Assembly (NCBI RefSeq): GCF_018100985.1
Contig: NZ_JAGJEI010000006.1
Coordinates: forward strand, 62,001 to 126,000
Source: Pseudoalteromonas sp. MMG007
GTDB lineage: Bacteria > Pseudomonadota > Gammaproteobacteria > Enterobacterales > Alteromonadaceae
Reading direction: 5' to 3'
DNA length: 64,000 nt
Translations under genes and position numbers: made by a program
The notes under the pieces: model-generated
Seen by the model: the letters and a program-made list of their open reading frames with translations, nothing else
What the model was told of the DNA's origin: nothing
The model's database searches: none
In this document: positions 18,270 through 27,591 of the stretch, in pieces
How the letters are laid out: every line of letters starts with the position of its first letter
Position numbering within the stretch: the first letter of the stretch is position 1

Positions 18270-19274
18270 ATGAGTAAACCAGTAGTTTTAAGCGGCATTC
18301 AGCCAACCGGTGGTATGACAATAGGCAACTATGTTGGCGCTATTAACCAGTGGCTAAAGCTACAGGAAGACCACGAAAGTTTCTTTATGCTTGTTGATTT
18401 ACATGCAATTACTGTTCGCCAAGAGCCAGAGTTGCTGCGCACTCGTGTGCTAGATGGTATAGCTTTATATGCGGCATGCGGTATTGACCCTGAAAAGTCT
18501 GCGCTTTTTGTTCAATCACAAGTGCCAGAGCATGCACAGCTAGCATGGGTGTTAAATTGTTACGCACAAATGGGCGAGCTAAACCGCATGACCCAGTTTA
18601 AAGATAAATCATCTAAGCATGCTAACAATGTAAACGTAGGTTTATTTTCGTACCCAGTATTACAAGCAGCCGATATTTTATTATATCAAGCTGATCAAGT
18701 ACCAGTAGGGGACGATCAAAAGCAGCATTTAGAGTTAACTCGAGATATAGCTACTCGCTTTAATAACTTGTATGGCGATGTATTTAAATTACCTGAGCCA
18801 TATATTCCTGAGTTTGGCGCCCGCGTAATGAGCCTTCAAGACCCGCTTAAAAAGATGTCTAAGTCTGACGAAAATCCTAACGGTTACATCATGTTATTAG
18901 ATGAACCTAAAAAGATTGAGAAAAAGCTTAAAAAAGCAGTAACCGATTCAGATGAGCAAGCGCGTATTTACTTTGATCGCAAAGAAAAGCCAGGTGTTTC
19001 TAACTTACTTACTTTATTAAGCGTAGCGACTAAGCGCTCAATCGAAGATTTAGTGCCTGAGTTTGAGGGTAAAATGTACGGCCATCTGAAAAAAGACACT
19101 GCCGATGCGGTAGTAAATATGATTGAGCCAATCCAAGCACGTTTTAAAGAGATCAGAGAAGATCAAAACCTACTTGATAGCATCATGAAAGCAGGTGCAG
19201 AAAAGGCCAGTGTACGTGCAGAAAAAACTCTTAAATCGGTTTACGATGCACTAGGGTTTATTCCTCGTACATAA
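18270..19274 (+). CDS. trpS: Tryptophanyl-tRNA synthetase
   Basis: A class I synthetase that charges tRNA-Trp. It opens [20 protein letters not shown], containing the HIGH-type motif as TIGN, and carries the KMSKS loop as [12 protein letters not shown] (near residue 194). [20 protein letters not shown] is the tryptophan-binding region. The length of 334 equals the E. coli enzyme. AGGAAA precedes the start. A strong terminator follows. Confidence 0.97.
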   Translation: MSKPVVLSGIQPTGGMTIGNYVGAINQWLKLQEDHESFFMLVDLHAITVRQEPELLRTRVLDGIALYAACGIDPEKSALFVQSQVPEHAQLAWVLNCYAQMGELNRMTQFKDKSSKHANNVNVGLFSYPVLQAADILLYQADQVPVGDDQKQHLELTRDIATRFNNLYGDVFKLPEPYIPEFGARVMSLQDPLKKMSKSDENPNGYIMLLDEPKKIEKKLKKAVTDSDEQARIYFDRKEKPGVSNLLTLLSVATKRSIEDLVPEFEGKMYGHLKKDTADAVVNMIEPIQARFKEIREDQNLLDSIMKAGAEKASVRAEKTLKSVYDALGFIPRT

Positions 19275-19290
19275 TTTGATTTAGTTTAAA

Positions 19291-19325
19291 GTAAAAATGC
19301 CGCTATATTTAGCGGCATTTTTTTT
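19291..19325. terminator. Bidirectional terminator between trpS and the minus-strand island operon
   Basis: Stem ATGCCGCTA / TAGCGGCAT with a TATT loop, flanked by AAAAA and a run of T. It ends trpS. Read on the minus strand it also sits immediately after the micro-ORF stop at 19324. Confidence 0.9.
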
Positions 19326-19398
19326 ATACAACACTTATCAGCATTAAAGATGCAAAGATAAGTAGCAATGACATGGCTAACTTATCTGTTTTATCCAT
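19324..19398 (-). CDS. 24-residue hydrophobic micro-ORF coupled to the TraB-like gene
   Basis: On the minus strand an ATG overlaps the stop of the TraB/GumN gene as TAATG. It opens a 24-codon frame starting MDKTDKLAMSLL and continuing as one hydrophobic stretch rich in Leu, Ile, Ala and Ser, ending SVV. AGAGG lies 7 nt before the ATG, inside the end of the upstream gene. The stop abuts the T-run of a terminator. The product would be a single-pass membrane peptide. Support is ribosome site, coupling, hydrophobicity and terminator position; I recognise no homologue. Confidence 0.5.
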   Translation of the reverse strand: MDKTDKLAMSLLLIFASLMLISVV

Positions 19399-20318
19399 TA
19401 TTCAGCCTCTTTCGTAGTTGCAGCTACTACGTTATCAACATCTAATAAAGAAACCGTATAACCTTGGTTTTCAAGCAATGTAAGTAAACTATCTTGGCCT
19501 GCCAGGTGGGCTACTCCGACAAGTATAAATTCGCTTTCATCGTTGCCAAACATCGCTTCAACTTTTGGTAGCCAGTTATTATTTCTATCGCTTATCAGTT
19601 GCTTATAAGAGTTAGGGTCGGTTTTCTGCATTTCTTTTATAGCTACTTGATTTAGTGTGTTGGTATCACCTTCACGCCATGCAGATACAAGTTTTTTGAA
19701 GATATCGCCGTAGTTATTGAGTTGGGCTAAATTATATTTAATAAAATTATTTTCGTTGTTTTGCCCCATAGCTTTGAAAAGTTCTAGTTGGAACTCCATT
19801 GTTTCTAGGTAGCATTTTGTTTTATTATCTTTAGTCGCTTTTTTAGCAAAGTACGCATCAACGCCTTCACCTAATAAGTTCTGTTTTTGTAGCTCCATCG
19901 ACATTAAAATAATGCTAACCATTGCTGGGCGAAAACTATCTAATTTTGAAAGGTTAGCCCCAAACTCACTAAGTTTATTCTCAAGCGAAGCTTTAACTTG
20001 AGGGTCTAATTTTTGGCTCAATTTTACGTTATTTGAATATGATAGCGCCTTTAGCATTTGCATTTGAGCCGTTGCATCTGATGGATCAGTGAGTGGTGCT
20101 TCTAAAAAAATAGTATCTGCTTGTGCATAGGCATGGCCAAACTCTGTAGGTAGAGGCATTTCTGACTTTGGTAATATATGTACAGTACCGCCAATAAATA
20201 ATGAGTCATTCCCTTTACTTACTTGCCATACAGAGCTTTGAGCTTGCGCCGCAGAAGCTAGAAGGCTGCAGCTAAGTAAAACACTGGCTGAAACTATTTT
20301 TTTTGTGAAGCTTTTCAT
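19398..20318 (-). CDS. TraB/GumN family protein, exported
   Basis: A 306-residue protein with a signal peptide (about 1-26, ending ASAAQA). The TraB/GumN signature is present: SLFIGGTVHILPKSEMPLP near residue 40 and FILVGVAHLAGQDSLLTLL near the C-terminus, where the conserved Gly and His pairs are thought to bind metal. The family is related to EreA/ChaN-type folds, and bacterial members are poorly characterised, with peptidase-like activity proposed. AAGGA lies 7 nt before the start. It is 36 nt downstream of the secreted Ser-rich protein and coupled to the micro-ORF. Confidence 0.85.
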   Translation of the reverse strand: MKSFTKKIVSASVLLSCSLLASAAQAQSSVWQVSKGNDSLFIGGTVHILPKSEMPLPTEFGHAYAQADTIFLEAPLTDPSDATAQMQMLKALSYSNNVKLSQKLDPQVKASLENKLSEFGANLSKLDSFRPAMVSIILMSMELQKQNLLGEGVDAYFAKKATKDNKTKCYLETMEFQLELFKAMGQNNENNFIKYNLAQLNNYGDIFKKLVSAWREGDTNTLNQVAIKEMQKTDPNSYKQLISDRNNNWLPKVEAMFGNDESEFILVGVAHLAGQDSLLTLLENQGYTVSLLDVDNVVAATTKEAE

Positions 20319-20354
20319 ATCAATTCCTTAGTGTAATTGGTTAAATCATTATTT

Positions 20355-20720
20355 TTAGTTAGATAATAGGGTACTTACATAGGCTGTAATTGATGACGTT
20401 ACTTGTGAAAGACTTTTATCAATTTGCGAATTGATTTTGCTCATAGATGAGTCGATATCAGCTGATATAGACTCATCTATTTTAGAAAATAAGGTTTGGG
20501 TATCGACATTACTTTTTAAAGAGTTGCTAGTACCTACTGAGCTTGTACTTTGCTTCTTATTGCTAATAGGCTGAGATGACATTGTACTTTCGCCAATCAT
20601 GCATTGCTGTGTATTTGGTTGAATTGTGTGTTGAGTACTTTCAGCTGCAATTACAGAAGTTGCACCAAAGGTAGTTACTAATAGTAGAGCCGGTAGTGCT
20701 TTTTTAATTTTATTATTCAT
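20355..20720 (-). CDS. Small Ser-rich secreted protein, unknown
   Basis: A 121-residue protein with a clear signal peptide (about 1-26, LLVTTFGATSVIAA). The mature part is Ser-, Gln- and Asn-rich and has one cysteine. Its C-terminal half (about residues 70-118) contains heptad-like spacing of Ile, Leu and Val in a Ser-rich amphipathic stretch, FSKIDESISADIDSSMSKI, that could be a helix. I recognise no family. It is first in a probable operon with the TraB-like gene and is divergent from a transmembrane winged-helix regulator. Confidence 0.6.
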   Translation of the reverse strand: MNNKIKKALPALLLVTTFGATSVIAAESTQHTIQPNTQQCMIGESTMSSQPISNKKQSTSSVGTSNSLKSNVDTQTLFSKIDESISADIDSSMSKINSQIDKSLSQVTSSITAYVSTLLSN

Positions 20721-20899
20721 AATTAAACCTTTTTATATTTTAAAATGCAGCTAATTCAATATTAAAAATGATTTTTAAAAGCTGCTTGTTGATGACGGTT
20801 TAAATAATATTACTGAATTTGTTAAGAGTCGCTTATCTAGTTGTGAGCAATTAATTAGTAAGGTTTTATTGTAATAAAGTGAATTAAAATCAAGTGGTT

Positions 20900-20959
20900 A
20901 ACCTTAAACCTTATATTGGTATTATAATGTTTCAATATAGGTACTATAAAATATAAGGT
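20900..20959. promoter_or_regulatory. Operator-like repeat cluster before the winged-helix regulator
   Basis: Three kinds of repeat overlap here. AACCTTA occurs twice in tandem (20900-20913). Two direct repeats, TATTGGTATTATAA (20914-20927) and TATAGGTACTATAA (20936-20949), agree at 12 of 14 bases and are 22 bp apart, about two helical turns. A perfect 10-bp inverted repeat, ACCTTATATT / AATATAAGGT, encloses them (20908-20917 with 20950-20959). Direct repeats at helical spacing suit an OmpR/CadC-type winged-helix regulator, and the neighbouring gene encodes one. Confidence 0.5.
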
Positions 20960-21000
20960 GCATGTGGTAGTGTTTTAAAAAATAAAAATATCTAAAGACT

Positions 21001-23145
21001 ATGAATTATCAAATCGGACCTTGGCAATTTATTAGTAATCGATGTGTGATTACTTCAAACAACTTAGAAAGGGAATTAGATCCACTCCTAGTTAAGCTCT
21101 TACTGCATTTTATAAGTAACCCACAACAAATAGTTTCTCGCCAAACGCTCATAGAACGTGTGTGGCAGCAAAACTTTGTTGACGATAACGCGATTAACCG
21201 TGCAATTTCAGAGCTAAGAAAGCAGCTTGCTCATCCAATCGAAAAAGCACCACTTTTAAAAACGCATTACCGGAAGGGTTATAGTCTAACGGTTATTCCA
21301 GAGCGTATATCGCAAGTTAACGATGCTGATACCTCCCCACAAGTATTGAATGAGCTACCTGTTTTAAGTTCAAAAAATGAGGATGCTGTAGAAGCAACTT
21401 CCACTCAATCTTTTAAAAAAAGCAGTTTTAAAAAGCCCATCTTTTATTCTTTATTAGCCATTGTATGTTTATGCTTTTTTGCATGGGTAGTATTACTGTC
21501 TGTTAGCGCTCCTTCTAAAGATAAGGTTAAACAGATAACGGTAAATAAGGTGGCAAGTACATGGAATATAGGCAGTGAGGTTCACCCTGAATTATCCTCC
21601 GATAAACGGTTTTTAGCTTACACTAATGTAGAGCCGGAAAATGACGTAATGCATGCATTTGTAAAACGACTTTCTGATCAAAGGGAAGTTGAAATTACCT
21701 ATCCTGGCTTTCAGGTATCCATTTTATCGTGGCAGTTAAATCAGCACTCGGTGTTATTACAAGCTACCAATTTAAAGCTGCAAAAGTGCGAAATGGTACT
21801 CGTTGATCTAAGCCAGTTTCCTGTTATAGGAGAGGCCACCTCAATTAAAGAGTGTGATCTTAGATACACAGGTTATGCCCAAGTAGACGAAAGTGGAGAG
21901 CATATTTATTACACCGAGTATAAAAATGAGCATGAGGGGTCAGGTTTATATAAATTCGATTTAGAACTTAAAAAAGAATTCATAGTGATCCCACCACCAG
22001 GGGTAATGTATGGCGTAATCATGCCGCGTTTATCCCAATCTGGTGATCAAATAGCGTATATACTTAGTCAAAAAGGAAAGCCTTTTTCTGTATTTAGCTA
22101 CAACTTTGAGACCCATGAAACCAAGCGATTATTTAAAGCAAAGAAAAGCGTAATTAGCTTTGCGTTTGACTGGCTTCCTGATGATAAAGGCATAATAGTA
22201 TTTGAGGGCTCTGAGCTTTCTACCATTATGTTTGATGAAAAAAACATTGTTAAACACACGCTAACAGTAACCCCAAAAATAACCCCTTATTATATAGCGG
22301 TTCACTCTGATAACAGCCTATTTTACTCGGAAAAAATGACACAGGCATACTCGCTTATTAAAGCTACAGACCCTTTTAGTGATAATCCTGAGTATGAAGC
22401 ACTTTATAAAAGTGATAAAGACGAATACAACATTGCTGAAATAATTAATAAGGAAGGGACAGCCCATGTTTTTGTATCAGAGCGTTCTGGCACCAGTCAA
22501 TTGTGGCTTTCTCAAAATGGTCTTACAAAGCAACTTAGCTTTTTTAATTACGATGATGGCTCATCAACTTTTGTATTAGGAGGACTAAGAGCTTCTCCTA
22601 ATAAGCAACGCATGATATTCATGAAAAACAAAGGTTTTTCACTTTATGACGTAAACGCTCAAAAATTTTATCCATTTGAAGAATTTAATAAGCATAAAAT
22701 AGTAAGCTATATTTGGTCAAAAAATAACGACAGCATTATTTATGTTAAGCAACTTGGTTCAAAAAATATATTGGCAGAATTTAATTTAGTAACGCGCGAT
22801 ACACGTGTGATAGAAGGTATAAAAGCTAATAAACTCATTTCAGATGGTAAAGGTAACGGGTACGTAACCAATGATAATCAGTTAATTCGCCTTTCAGATA
22901 GGCAAAGCTGGGAATTACCTAAAAACGCCAAAAAGTCAGTTGCGTATGGAGTTAGCAAAGACTATTTCTATTATTCAGATTCTATTTCTAGAGTCGCTAG
23001 ACTAAATTTACACGATCAAACTATACAAGATATACACGTGGACTTTCGACCTATTGGTTTTATAGTGACCGAAAACAATGAAATATTGTTTACAGGATCT
23101 AAGTATAAAGACATGCAAATAGTACAAATGAGTTGGGATGAATAG
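21001..23145 (+). CDS. Transmembrane winged-helix (CadC/ToxR-type) regulator with periplasmic beta-propeller-like domain
   Basis: A 714-residue one-component membrane regulator. Residues 1-100 form an OmpR/PhoB-type DNA-binding domain: MNYQIGPWQF, ISNPQQIVSRQTLIERVW, DDNAINRAISELRKQL and THYRKGYSL. A linker leads to one membrane segment at about 147-168. The remaining 540 or so residues face the periplasm and contain TolB/WD40-like repeats such as LSQSGDQIAYIL and FAFDWLPDDKGIIVF. The domain layout resembles CadC-like sensors of Alteromonadales, whose ligands are mostly unknown. It is divergent from the small operon at 19324-20720, a likely target. Confidence 0.85.
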   Translation: MNYQIGPWQFISNRCVITSNNLERELDPLLVKLLLHFISNPQQIVSRQTLIERVWQQNFVDDNAINRAISELRKQLAHPIEKAPLLKTHYRKGYSLTVIPERISQVNDADTSPQVLNELPVLSSKNEDAVEATSTQSFKKSSFKKPIFYSLLAIVCLCFFAWVVLLSVSAPSKDKVKQITVNKVASTWNIGSEVHPELSSDKRFLAYTNVEPENDVMHAFVKRLSDQREVEITYPGFQVSILSWQLNQHSVLLQATNLKLQKCEMVLVDLSQFPVIGEATSIKECDLRYTGYAQVDESGEHIYYTEYKNEHEGSGLYKFDLELKKEFIVIPPPGVMYGVIMPRLSQSGDQIAYILSQKGKPFSVFSYNFETHETKRLFKAKKSVISFAFDWLPDDKGIIVFEGSELSTIMFDEKNIVKHTLTVTPKITPYYIAVHSDNSLFYSEKMTQAYSLIKATDPFSDNPEYEALYKSDKDEYNIAEIINKEGTAHVFVSERSGTSQLWLSQNGLTKQLSFFNYDDGSSTFVLGGLRASPNKQRMIFMKNKGFSLYDVNAQKFYPFEEFNKHKIVSYIWSKNNDSIIYVKQLGSKNILAEFNLVTRDTRVIEGIKANKLISDGKGNGYVTNDNQLIRLSDRQSWELPKNAKKSVAYGVSKDYFYYSDSISRVARLNLHDQTIQDIHVDFRPIGFIVTENNEILFTGSKYKDMQIVQMSWDE

Positions 23146-23174
23146 CTAGGTAATAAGGCAAAGCAGTACGCATA

Positions 23175-23215
23175 AAAAAGCACCAAACAGTTAAACTGCT
23201 TGGTGCTTTTTATAA
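23175..23215. terminator. Bidirectional intrinsic terminator
   Basis: AAAAAAGCACCAA pairs with TTGGTGCTTTTT around an inner CAGTTAAACTG hairpin. It separates the convergent regulator gene and uvrA. Confidence 0.88.
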
Positions 23216-23221
23216 TTTATA

Positions 23222-26041
23222 TTAAAGCAATGGCTTTAGGTAATGCCCTGTGTGCGAGCGCTCACATTCGGCTACTTCTTCAGGCGTGCCTGCAATGAGT
23301 ATTTCGCCGCCGCCAGCGCCACCTTCTGGGCCTAAATCAACCACCCAGTCTGCGGTTTTAACCACATCTAAGTTATGCTCAATTACCACAATGGTATTAC
23401 CATGATCGCGCAGGCGATGTAATACAACAAGTAGCTGTTCAATATCGGCAAAGTGAAGGCCGGTTGTGGGCTCATCAAGTATGTACAGTGTTTTACCTGT
23501 GTCGCGTTTAGAAAGTTCACGGGCAAGTTTTACACGCTGAGCTTCACCACCAGAGAGCGTAGTAGCTGCTTGTCCTAAGCGCACATACGATAAACCAACG
23601 TCCATGAGCGTTTTAAGTTTACGCGCTATTGCAGGTATTTTATCAAAGTAGTCGTGCGCGTCTTCAACGGTCATTTCGAGTACTTGATGAATATTTTTAC
23701 CCTTGTATTGTACTTCTAAGGTTTCACGGTTATAGCGTGCCCCTTTACATACATCACACGGTACGTATACATCAGGTAAAAAGTGCATTTCTACCTTAAT
23801 TACGCCATCACCTTGGCAGGCTTCACAGCGTCCACCTTTGACGTTAAAGCTAAAGCGACCCACTTTGTACCCGCGAGAACGTGATTCTTGTGTTCCGGCA
23901 AATAACTCACGAATACCCGTAAAAATACCAGTATACGTCGCAGGGTTTGAACGCGGTGTACGACCAATTGGGCTTTGGTCAATATCAATTACTTTGTCAA
24001 AATGATCAAGGCCACTAATTGACTTGTAAGGCGCGGCTTCTGCTGTGGTTGCGCCGTTTAATTCAGTATGCGCTAGTTTGAATAGCGTATCGTTTATAAG
24101 TGTTGATTTACCAGAGCCAGATACACCGGTAATACACGTCATTAAACCAAACGGAATTTTTAAATCGACATTTTTAAGGTTATTACCTGTTGCGCCAAAT
24201 AGCTCAAGCCATTTATCGCTGGTTGGGTTACGTTCTTTTGGTACTTCTATTTTTCGCACGCCTGATAAAAACTGGCCAGTTACTGAGTCTTTAGTGGCTA
24301 AAATATCGTCGCGTGTACCTTGTGCAATAATGTGGCCGCCGTGCACCCCCGCACCTGGGCCAATATCAATAATATGATCGGCTGCTCGAATCGCGTCTTC
24401 ATCATGCTCAACAACAATAACAGTGTTACCAAGGTCGCGTAAATGCACCAATGTTTGTAATAAACGGTCATTATCGCGCTGGTGTAAACCAATTGATGGC
24501 TCATCCAGTACGTACATTACACCTACAAGGCCCGCACCAATCTGGCTGGCTAAACGAATACGCTGCGCTTCACCACCGGAGAGGGTATCGGCACTGCGCT
24601 CAAGTGATAAGTAATTAAGGCCAACATTAATTAAAAACGATAAACGATCGCGAATTTCTTTTAGGATTTTTTCTGCTATTTGGGCTTTTTGACCTGTAAG
24701 TGATAAGCCTTCAAAAAAGTCCATCGCTTCGCCAATACTCATGGTAGTAATAGCAGGCAGGTTTGTTTGACCTATAAATACGTGGCGTGCTTCTTGGCGT
24801 AAACGAGAGCCATGACAACTAGGGCACGCTTGGCTAGTTTGATATTTAGCGAGCTCTTCGCGCACCGAATTCGACTCTGTTTCGCGATAGCGACGGTTCA
24901 TGTTATTTAACACGCCTTCAAACTCGTGGTTGCGTGTTATTAAATCGCCTCTGTCGTTACGGTAATTAAAAGCAATTTTAGTTTGCCCTGAGCCCTCTAA
25001 AATAATTTTTTGAGATTCTTTAGCAAGTTTTTCAAATGGTACATCTAAATCAAATTTATAATGCTCGGCTACCGCTTGAAGCATTTGAAAGTAATAAAAG
25101 CTGCGTTTATCCCATCCTTTTATTGCACCACCGGCCAAGCTTAGTTCAGGGTTATGTACTACGCGGTTAGGATCAAAGTATTGGCGTACGCCTAAACCGT
25201 CACAGCTTTGACACGCGCCGGCAGGGTTATTAAACGAAAATAAACGCGGCTCTAATTCAGTCATTGCGTAGCCACAGGTAGGGCAGGCAAAGTTGGCTGA
25301 AAACAGCATTTCTTCAATGCTGCTGTCGTCCATGTAGGCTACATTTGCCACACCGCCAGACATCTCAAGTGCGGTTTCAAATGACTCTGCTAAACGCTGC
25401 TGCTGGCCGTCTTTTACTTTAAAGCGATCAACAACCACTTCAATAGTATGTTTTTTATGAAGCTCAAGCGTTGGCGGATCGGATAGATCGCATACTTCGC
25501 CGTCTATACGGGCGCGAATATAGCCTTGGCTTGCAAGCTGCTCAAGCAGTTTAACGTGCTCACCTTTACGCTCTTTAACCACAGGGGCTAAAAGCATCAG
25601 CTTAGTGCCCTCTGGCAGTGCCAAAACGGTATCTACCATTTGGCTAATTGTTTGTGCTGCAAGTGGTAAGTCGTGGGTTGGGCATCGTGGCTCGCCCACG
25701 CGGGCAAACATTAAACGCAAGTAATCGTATATTTCGGTAATGGTACCTACTGTTGAGCGAGGATTGTGCGATGTTGATTTTTGCTCAATAGAAATGGCGG
25801 GAGAGAGGCCTTCAATATGATCAACGTCAGGCTTTTCCATTAACGATAAAAATTGCCTTGCGTAGGCAGAAAGTGACTCAACATAACGACGCTGTCCTTC
25901 TGCATATAAAGTATCAAATGCCAGTGATGACTTTCCCGAACCAGATAGGCCCGTGATAACAATTAATTTATCACGTGGGATGGTTAGGCTGATGTCTTTT
26001 AAATTGTGCGTACGGGCGCCTCGGACTTCAATGTTTTCCAT
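23222..26041 (-). CDS. uvrA: UvrABC excinuclease subunit A
   Basis: The damage-recognition ATPase of nucleotide excision repair. The N-terminus, [17 protein letters not shown], is typical. The first Walker A is [10 protein letters not shown] (31-40) and the second is [13 protein letters not shown]. Both ABC signatures appear ([10 protein letters not shown] and [10 protein letters not shown]). Zinc-finger cysteines are in [24 protein letters not shown] and CEACQGDG...CDVC. The length of 939 is standard. No clear LexA box was seen upstream. Confidence 0.98.
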   Translation of the reverse strand: MENIEVRGARTHNLKDISLTIPRDKLIVITGLSGSGKSSLAFDTLYAEGQRRYVESLSAYARQFLSLMEKPDVDHIEGLSPAISIEQKSTSHNPRSTVGTITEIYDYLRLMFARVGEPRCPTHDLPLAAQTISQMVDTVLALPEGTKLMLLAPVVKERKGEHVKLLEQLASQGYIRARIDGEVCDLSDPPTLELHKKHTIEVVVDRFKVKDGQQQRLAESFETALEMSGGVANVAYMDDSSIEEMLFSANFACPTCGYAMTELEPRLFSFNNPAGACQSCDGLGVRQYFDPNRVVHNPELSLAGGAIKGWDKRSFYYFQMLQAVAEHYKFDLDVPFEKLAKESQKIILEGSGQTKIAFNYRNDRGDLITRNHEFEGVLNNMNRRYRETESNSVREELAKYQTSQACPSCHGSRLRQEARHVFIGQTNLPAITTMSIGEAMDFFEGLSLTGQKAQIAEKILKEIRDRLSFLINVGLNYLSLERSADTLSGGEAQRIRLASQIGAGLVGVMYVLDEPSIGLHQRDNDRLLQTLVHLRDLGNTVIVVEHDEDAIRAADHIIDIGPGAGVHGGHIIAQGTRDDILATKDSVTGQFLSGVRKIEVPKERNPTSDKWLELFGATGNNLKNVDLKIPFGLMTCITGVSGSGKSTLINDTLFKLAHTELNGATTAEAAPYKSISGLDHFDKVIDIDQSPIGRTPRSNPATYTGIFTGIRELFAGTQESRSRGYKVGRFSFNVKGGRCEACQGDGVIKVEMHFLPDVYVPCDVCKGARYNRETLEVQYKGKNIHQVLEMTVEDAHDYFDKIPAIARKLKTLMDVGLSYVRLGQAATTLSGGEAQRVKLARELSKRDTGKTLYILDEPTTGLHFADIEQLLVVLHRLRDHGNTIVVIEHNLDVVKTADWVVDLGPEGGAGGGEILIAGTPEEVAECERSHTGHYLKPLL

Positions 26042-26156
26042 GCTATCTCGTTTATTACCAAAATTATTTGCTCAGTATCGCATAATACGAAACATTATTA
26101 ATCAATGATCAACGAAAAAATCCTTACTTATAGGCGATTAATTATTGCCAAGCTTG

Positions 26157-26165
26157 TGGTAGAAT
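26157..26165 (+). promoter_or_regulatory. Extended -10 promoter element for the MFS gene
   Basis: TGGTAGAAT (TG plus TAGAAT at 26160-26165) matches an extended -10 element and lies about 38 nt before ATG 26204. It sits inside the longer reading frame that starts at 26105, which argues that translation begins at 26204. Confidence 0.4.
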
Positions 26166-26203
26166 CCCACTCTAAATTTTCATATCGTAAGATTACGCAG
26201 ATA

Positions 26204-27571
26204 ATGACCGCATCTTCACTTAATTCACGAGAAAAACGCGCCGCTGTATCGCTGGCGAGTGTGTTTGCATTTAGAATGCTCGGCTTGTTTATGCTGATGC
26301 CTGTATTGGCTATCTATGGCCAATCGCTTGATGGTTTTTCGCCTATGTGGATAGGTTTTGCAATTGGCGCTTATGGTTTAACCCAAGCAGTACTGCAAAT
26401 ACCTATGGGGCGTTTGTCTGATAAAATTGGCCGTAAAAAAGTAATTGTTGGTGGCTTAGTTGTGTTTGCGCTGGGTTCTGTTATTGCTGCACTTGCCGAA
26501 TCTATTCAAATGGTTACTGTTGGCCGAGCGTTGCAAGGTATGGGAGCAATAGCCAGTGCATTACTTGCGTTTGCCAGCGACTTAAGCCGCGACGAACAAC
26601 GCCCTAAAGTAATGGCTGTGATTGGTATGAGCATAGGCATGAGCTTTGCCTTTGCGATGTTATTAGGGCCTATTGTTGCAGCGTCTTGGGGCGTGGCAGG
26701 CGTATTTTGGTTAACAGCAATACTCGCTGTGTTTGGTATTGGTATTATTTTATTTTTAGTGCCCAATGCCGTTAATAAAGCCCCCAAAGGTGATACGTTG
26801 GCAAGCTTTAGCGACATTAAAAAACTTATTAAGCATCCACAGTTATCGCGTTTAAATGCAGGTGTGCTACTGCTACATTTAACGCTAACTACTATTTTTG
26901 TGGTACTGCCGAGCCAGCTAATAAAAGATGGCTTAGTGGCAAACCACCATTGGTATTTATATATTCCGGTATTGCTTTTAGCGTTTATTTTAATGGTCCC
27001 AATTATGATTGTTGCCATTAAAAAAGAAAAAGAAAAACAAGCGTTTATTGGCTCAGTAGCACTGCTTTCTATTAGTATGTTTGCTATGTCTATTTGGGTA
27101 AATAGTGTGGTTGGTATTGCCATTTGTATGTTGCTTTATTTTGTAGCATTTAATTTTTTAGAAGCCACTATGCCTGCGCTCGTATCGCGAATTGCGCCCG
27201 CTAGCCAAAAAGGTTCGGCGATGGGCGGGTATTCGTCTAGCCAGTTTTTAGGGGCTTTTTTAGGTGGTATTTTAGGGGGTTACGTTGCCCAAACAACAAG
27301 TACGCAAGCTGTGTTTGCGGCAGCGGCACTTGTTGGGTTAATATGGCTTATTATTGCGTGGAAAATGCAAGTCCCACCGAAAAGTAAAGTTATTAGTTTA
27401 ATGACCAATTTAAGTTCTGAAGAGCAAGCCCAAGCACTTGCTTCTCAGCTAGTTGCTTTACCTGGCGTAATAGAAGCAACAGTAGTACGCGACGAAAGCC
27501 GCAGCTATTTAAAGATTAATGATAAAGAATTTGACCTAGACCAAGCACGTAAAGTAGCTGGTTTAATCTAA
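26204..27571 (+). CDS. YajR-like MFS transporter with C-terminal ferredoxin-like domain
   Basis: A 455-residue major facilitator with about 12 membrane helices. The MFS signature is [20 protein letters not shown] between helices 2 and 3, preceded by [17 protein letters not shown]. The last 60 or so residues are soluble, with [20 protein letters not shown], like the small cytoplasmic YAM domain of E. coli YajR, whose transported substrate is not established. I chose ATG 26204 ([13 protein letters not shown]) over 26105 because the upstream 33 codons overlap promoter-like sequence. It lies between uvrA and ssb. Confidence 0.85.
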   Translation: MTASSLNSREKRAAVSLASVFAFRMLGLFMLMPVLAIYGQSLDGFSPMWIGFAIGAYGLTQAVLQIPMGRLSDKIGRKKVIVGGLVVFALGSVIAALAESIQMVTVGRALQGMGAIASALLAFASDLSRDEQRPKVMAVIGMSIGMSFAFAMLLGPIVAASWGVAGVFWLTAILAVFGIGIILFLVPNAVNKAPKGDTLASFSDIKKLIKHPQLSRLNAGVLLLHLTLTTIFVVLPSQLIKDGLVANHHWYLYIPVLLLAFILMVPIMIVAIKKEKEKQAFIGSVALLSISMFAMSIWVNSVVGIAICMLLYFVAFNFLEATMPALVSRIAPASQKGSAMGGYSSSQFLGAFLGGILGGYVAQTTSTQAVFAAAALVGLIWLIIAWKMQVPPKSKVISLMTNLSSEEQAQALASQLVALPGVIEATVVRDESRSYLKINDKEFDLDQARKVAGLI

Positions 27572-27591
27572 CGTTTATAGGAGATGGTTCC

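Noticed and set aside
26506-27123. 205-codon minus-strand frame
   Set aside because: Antisense to the MFS transporter gene; its length comes from the hydrophobic-codon bias of the real gene and it has no ribosome site.
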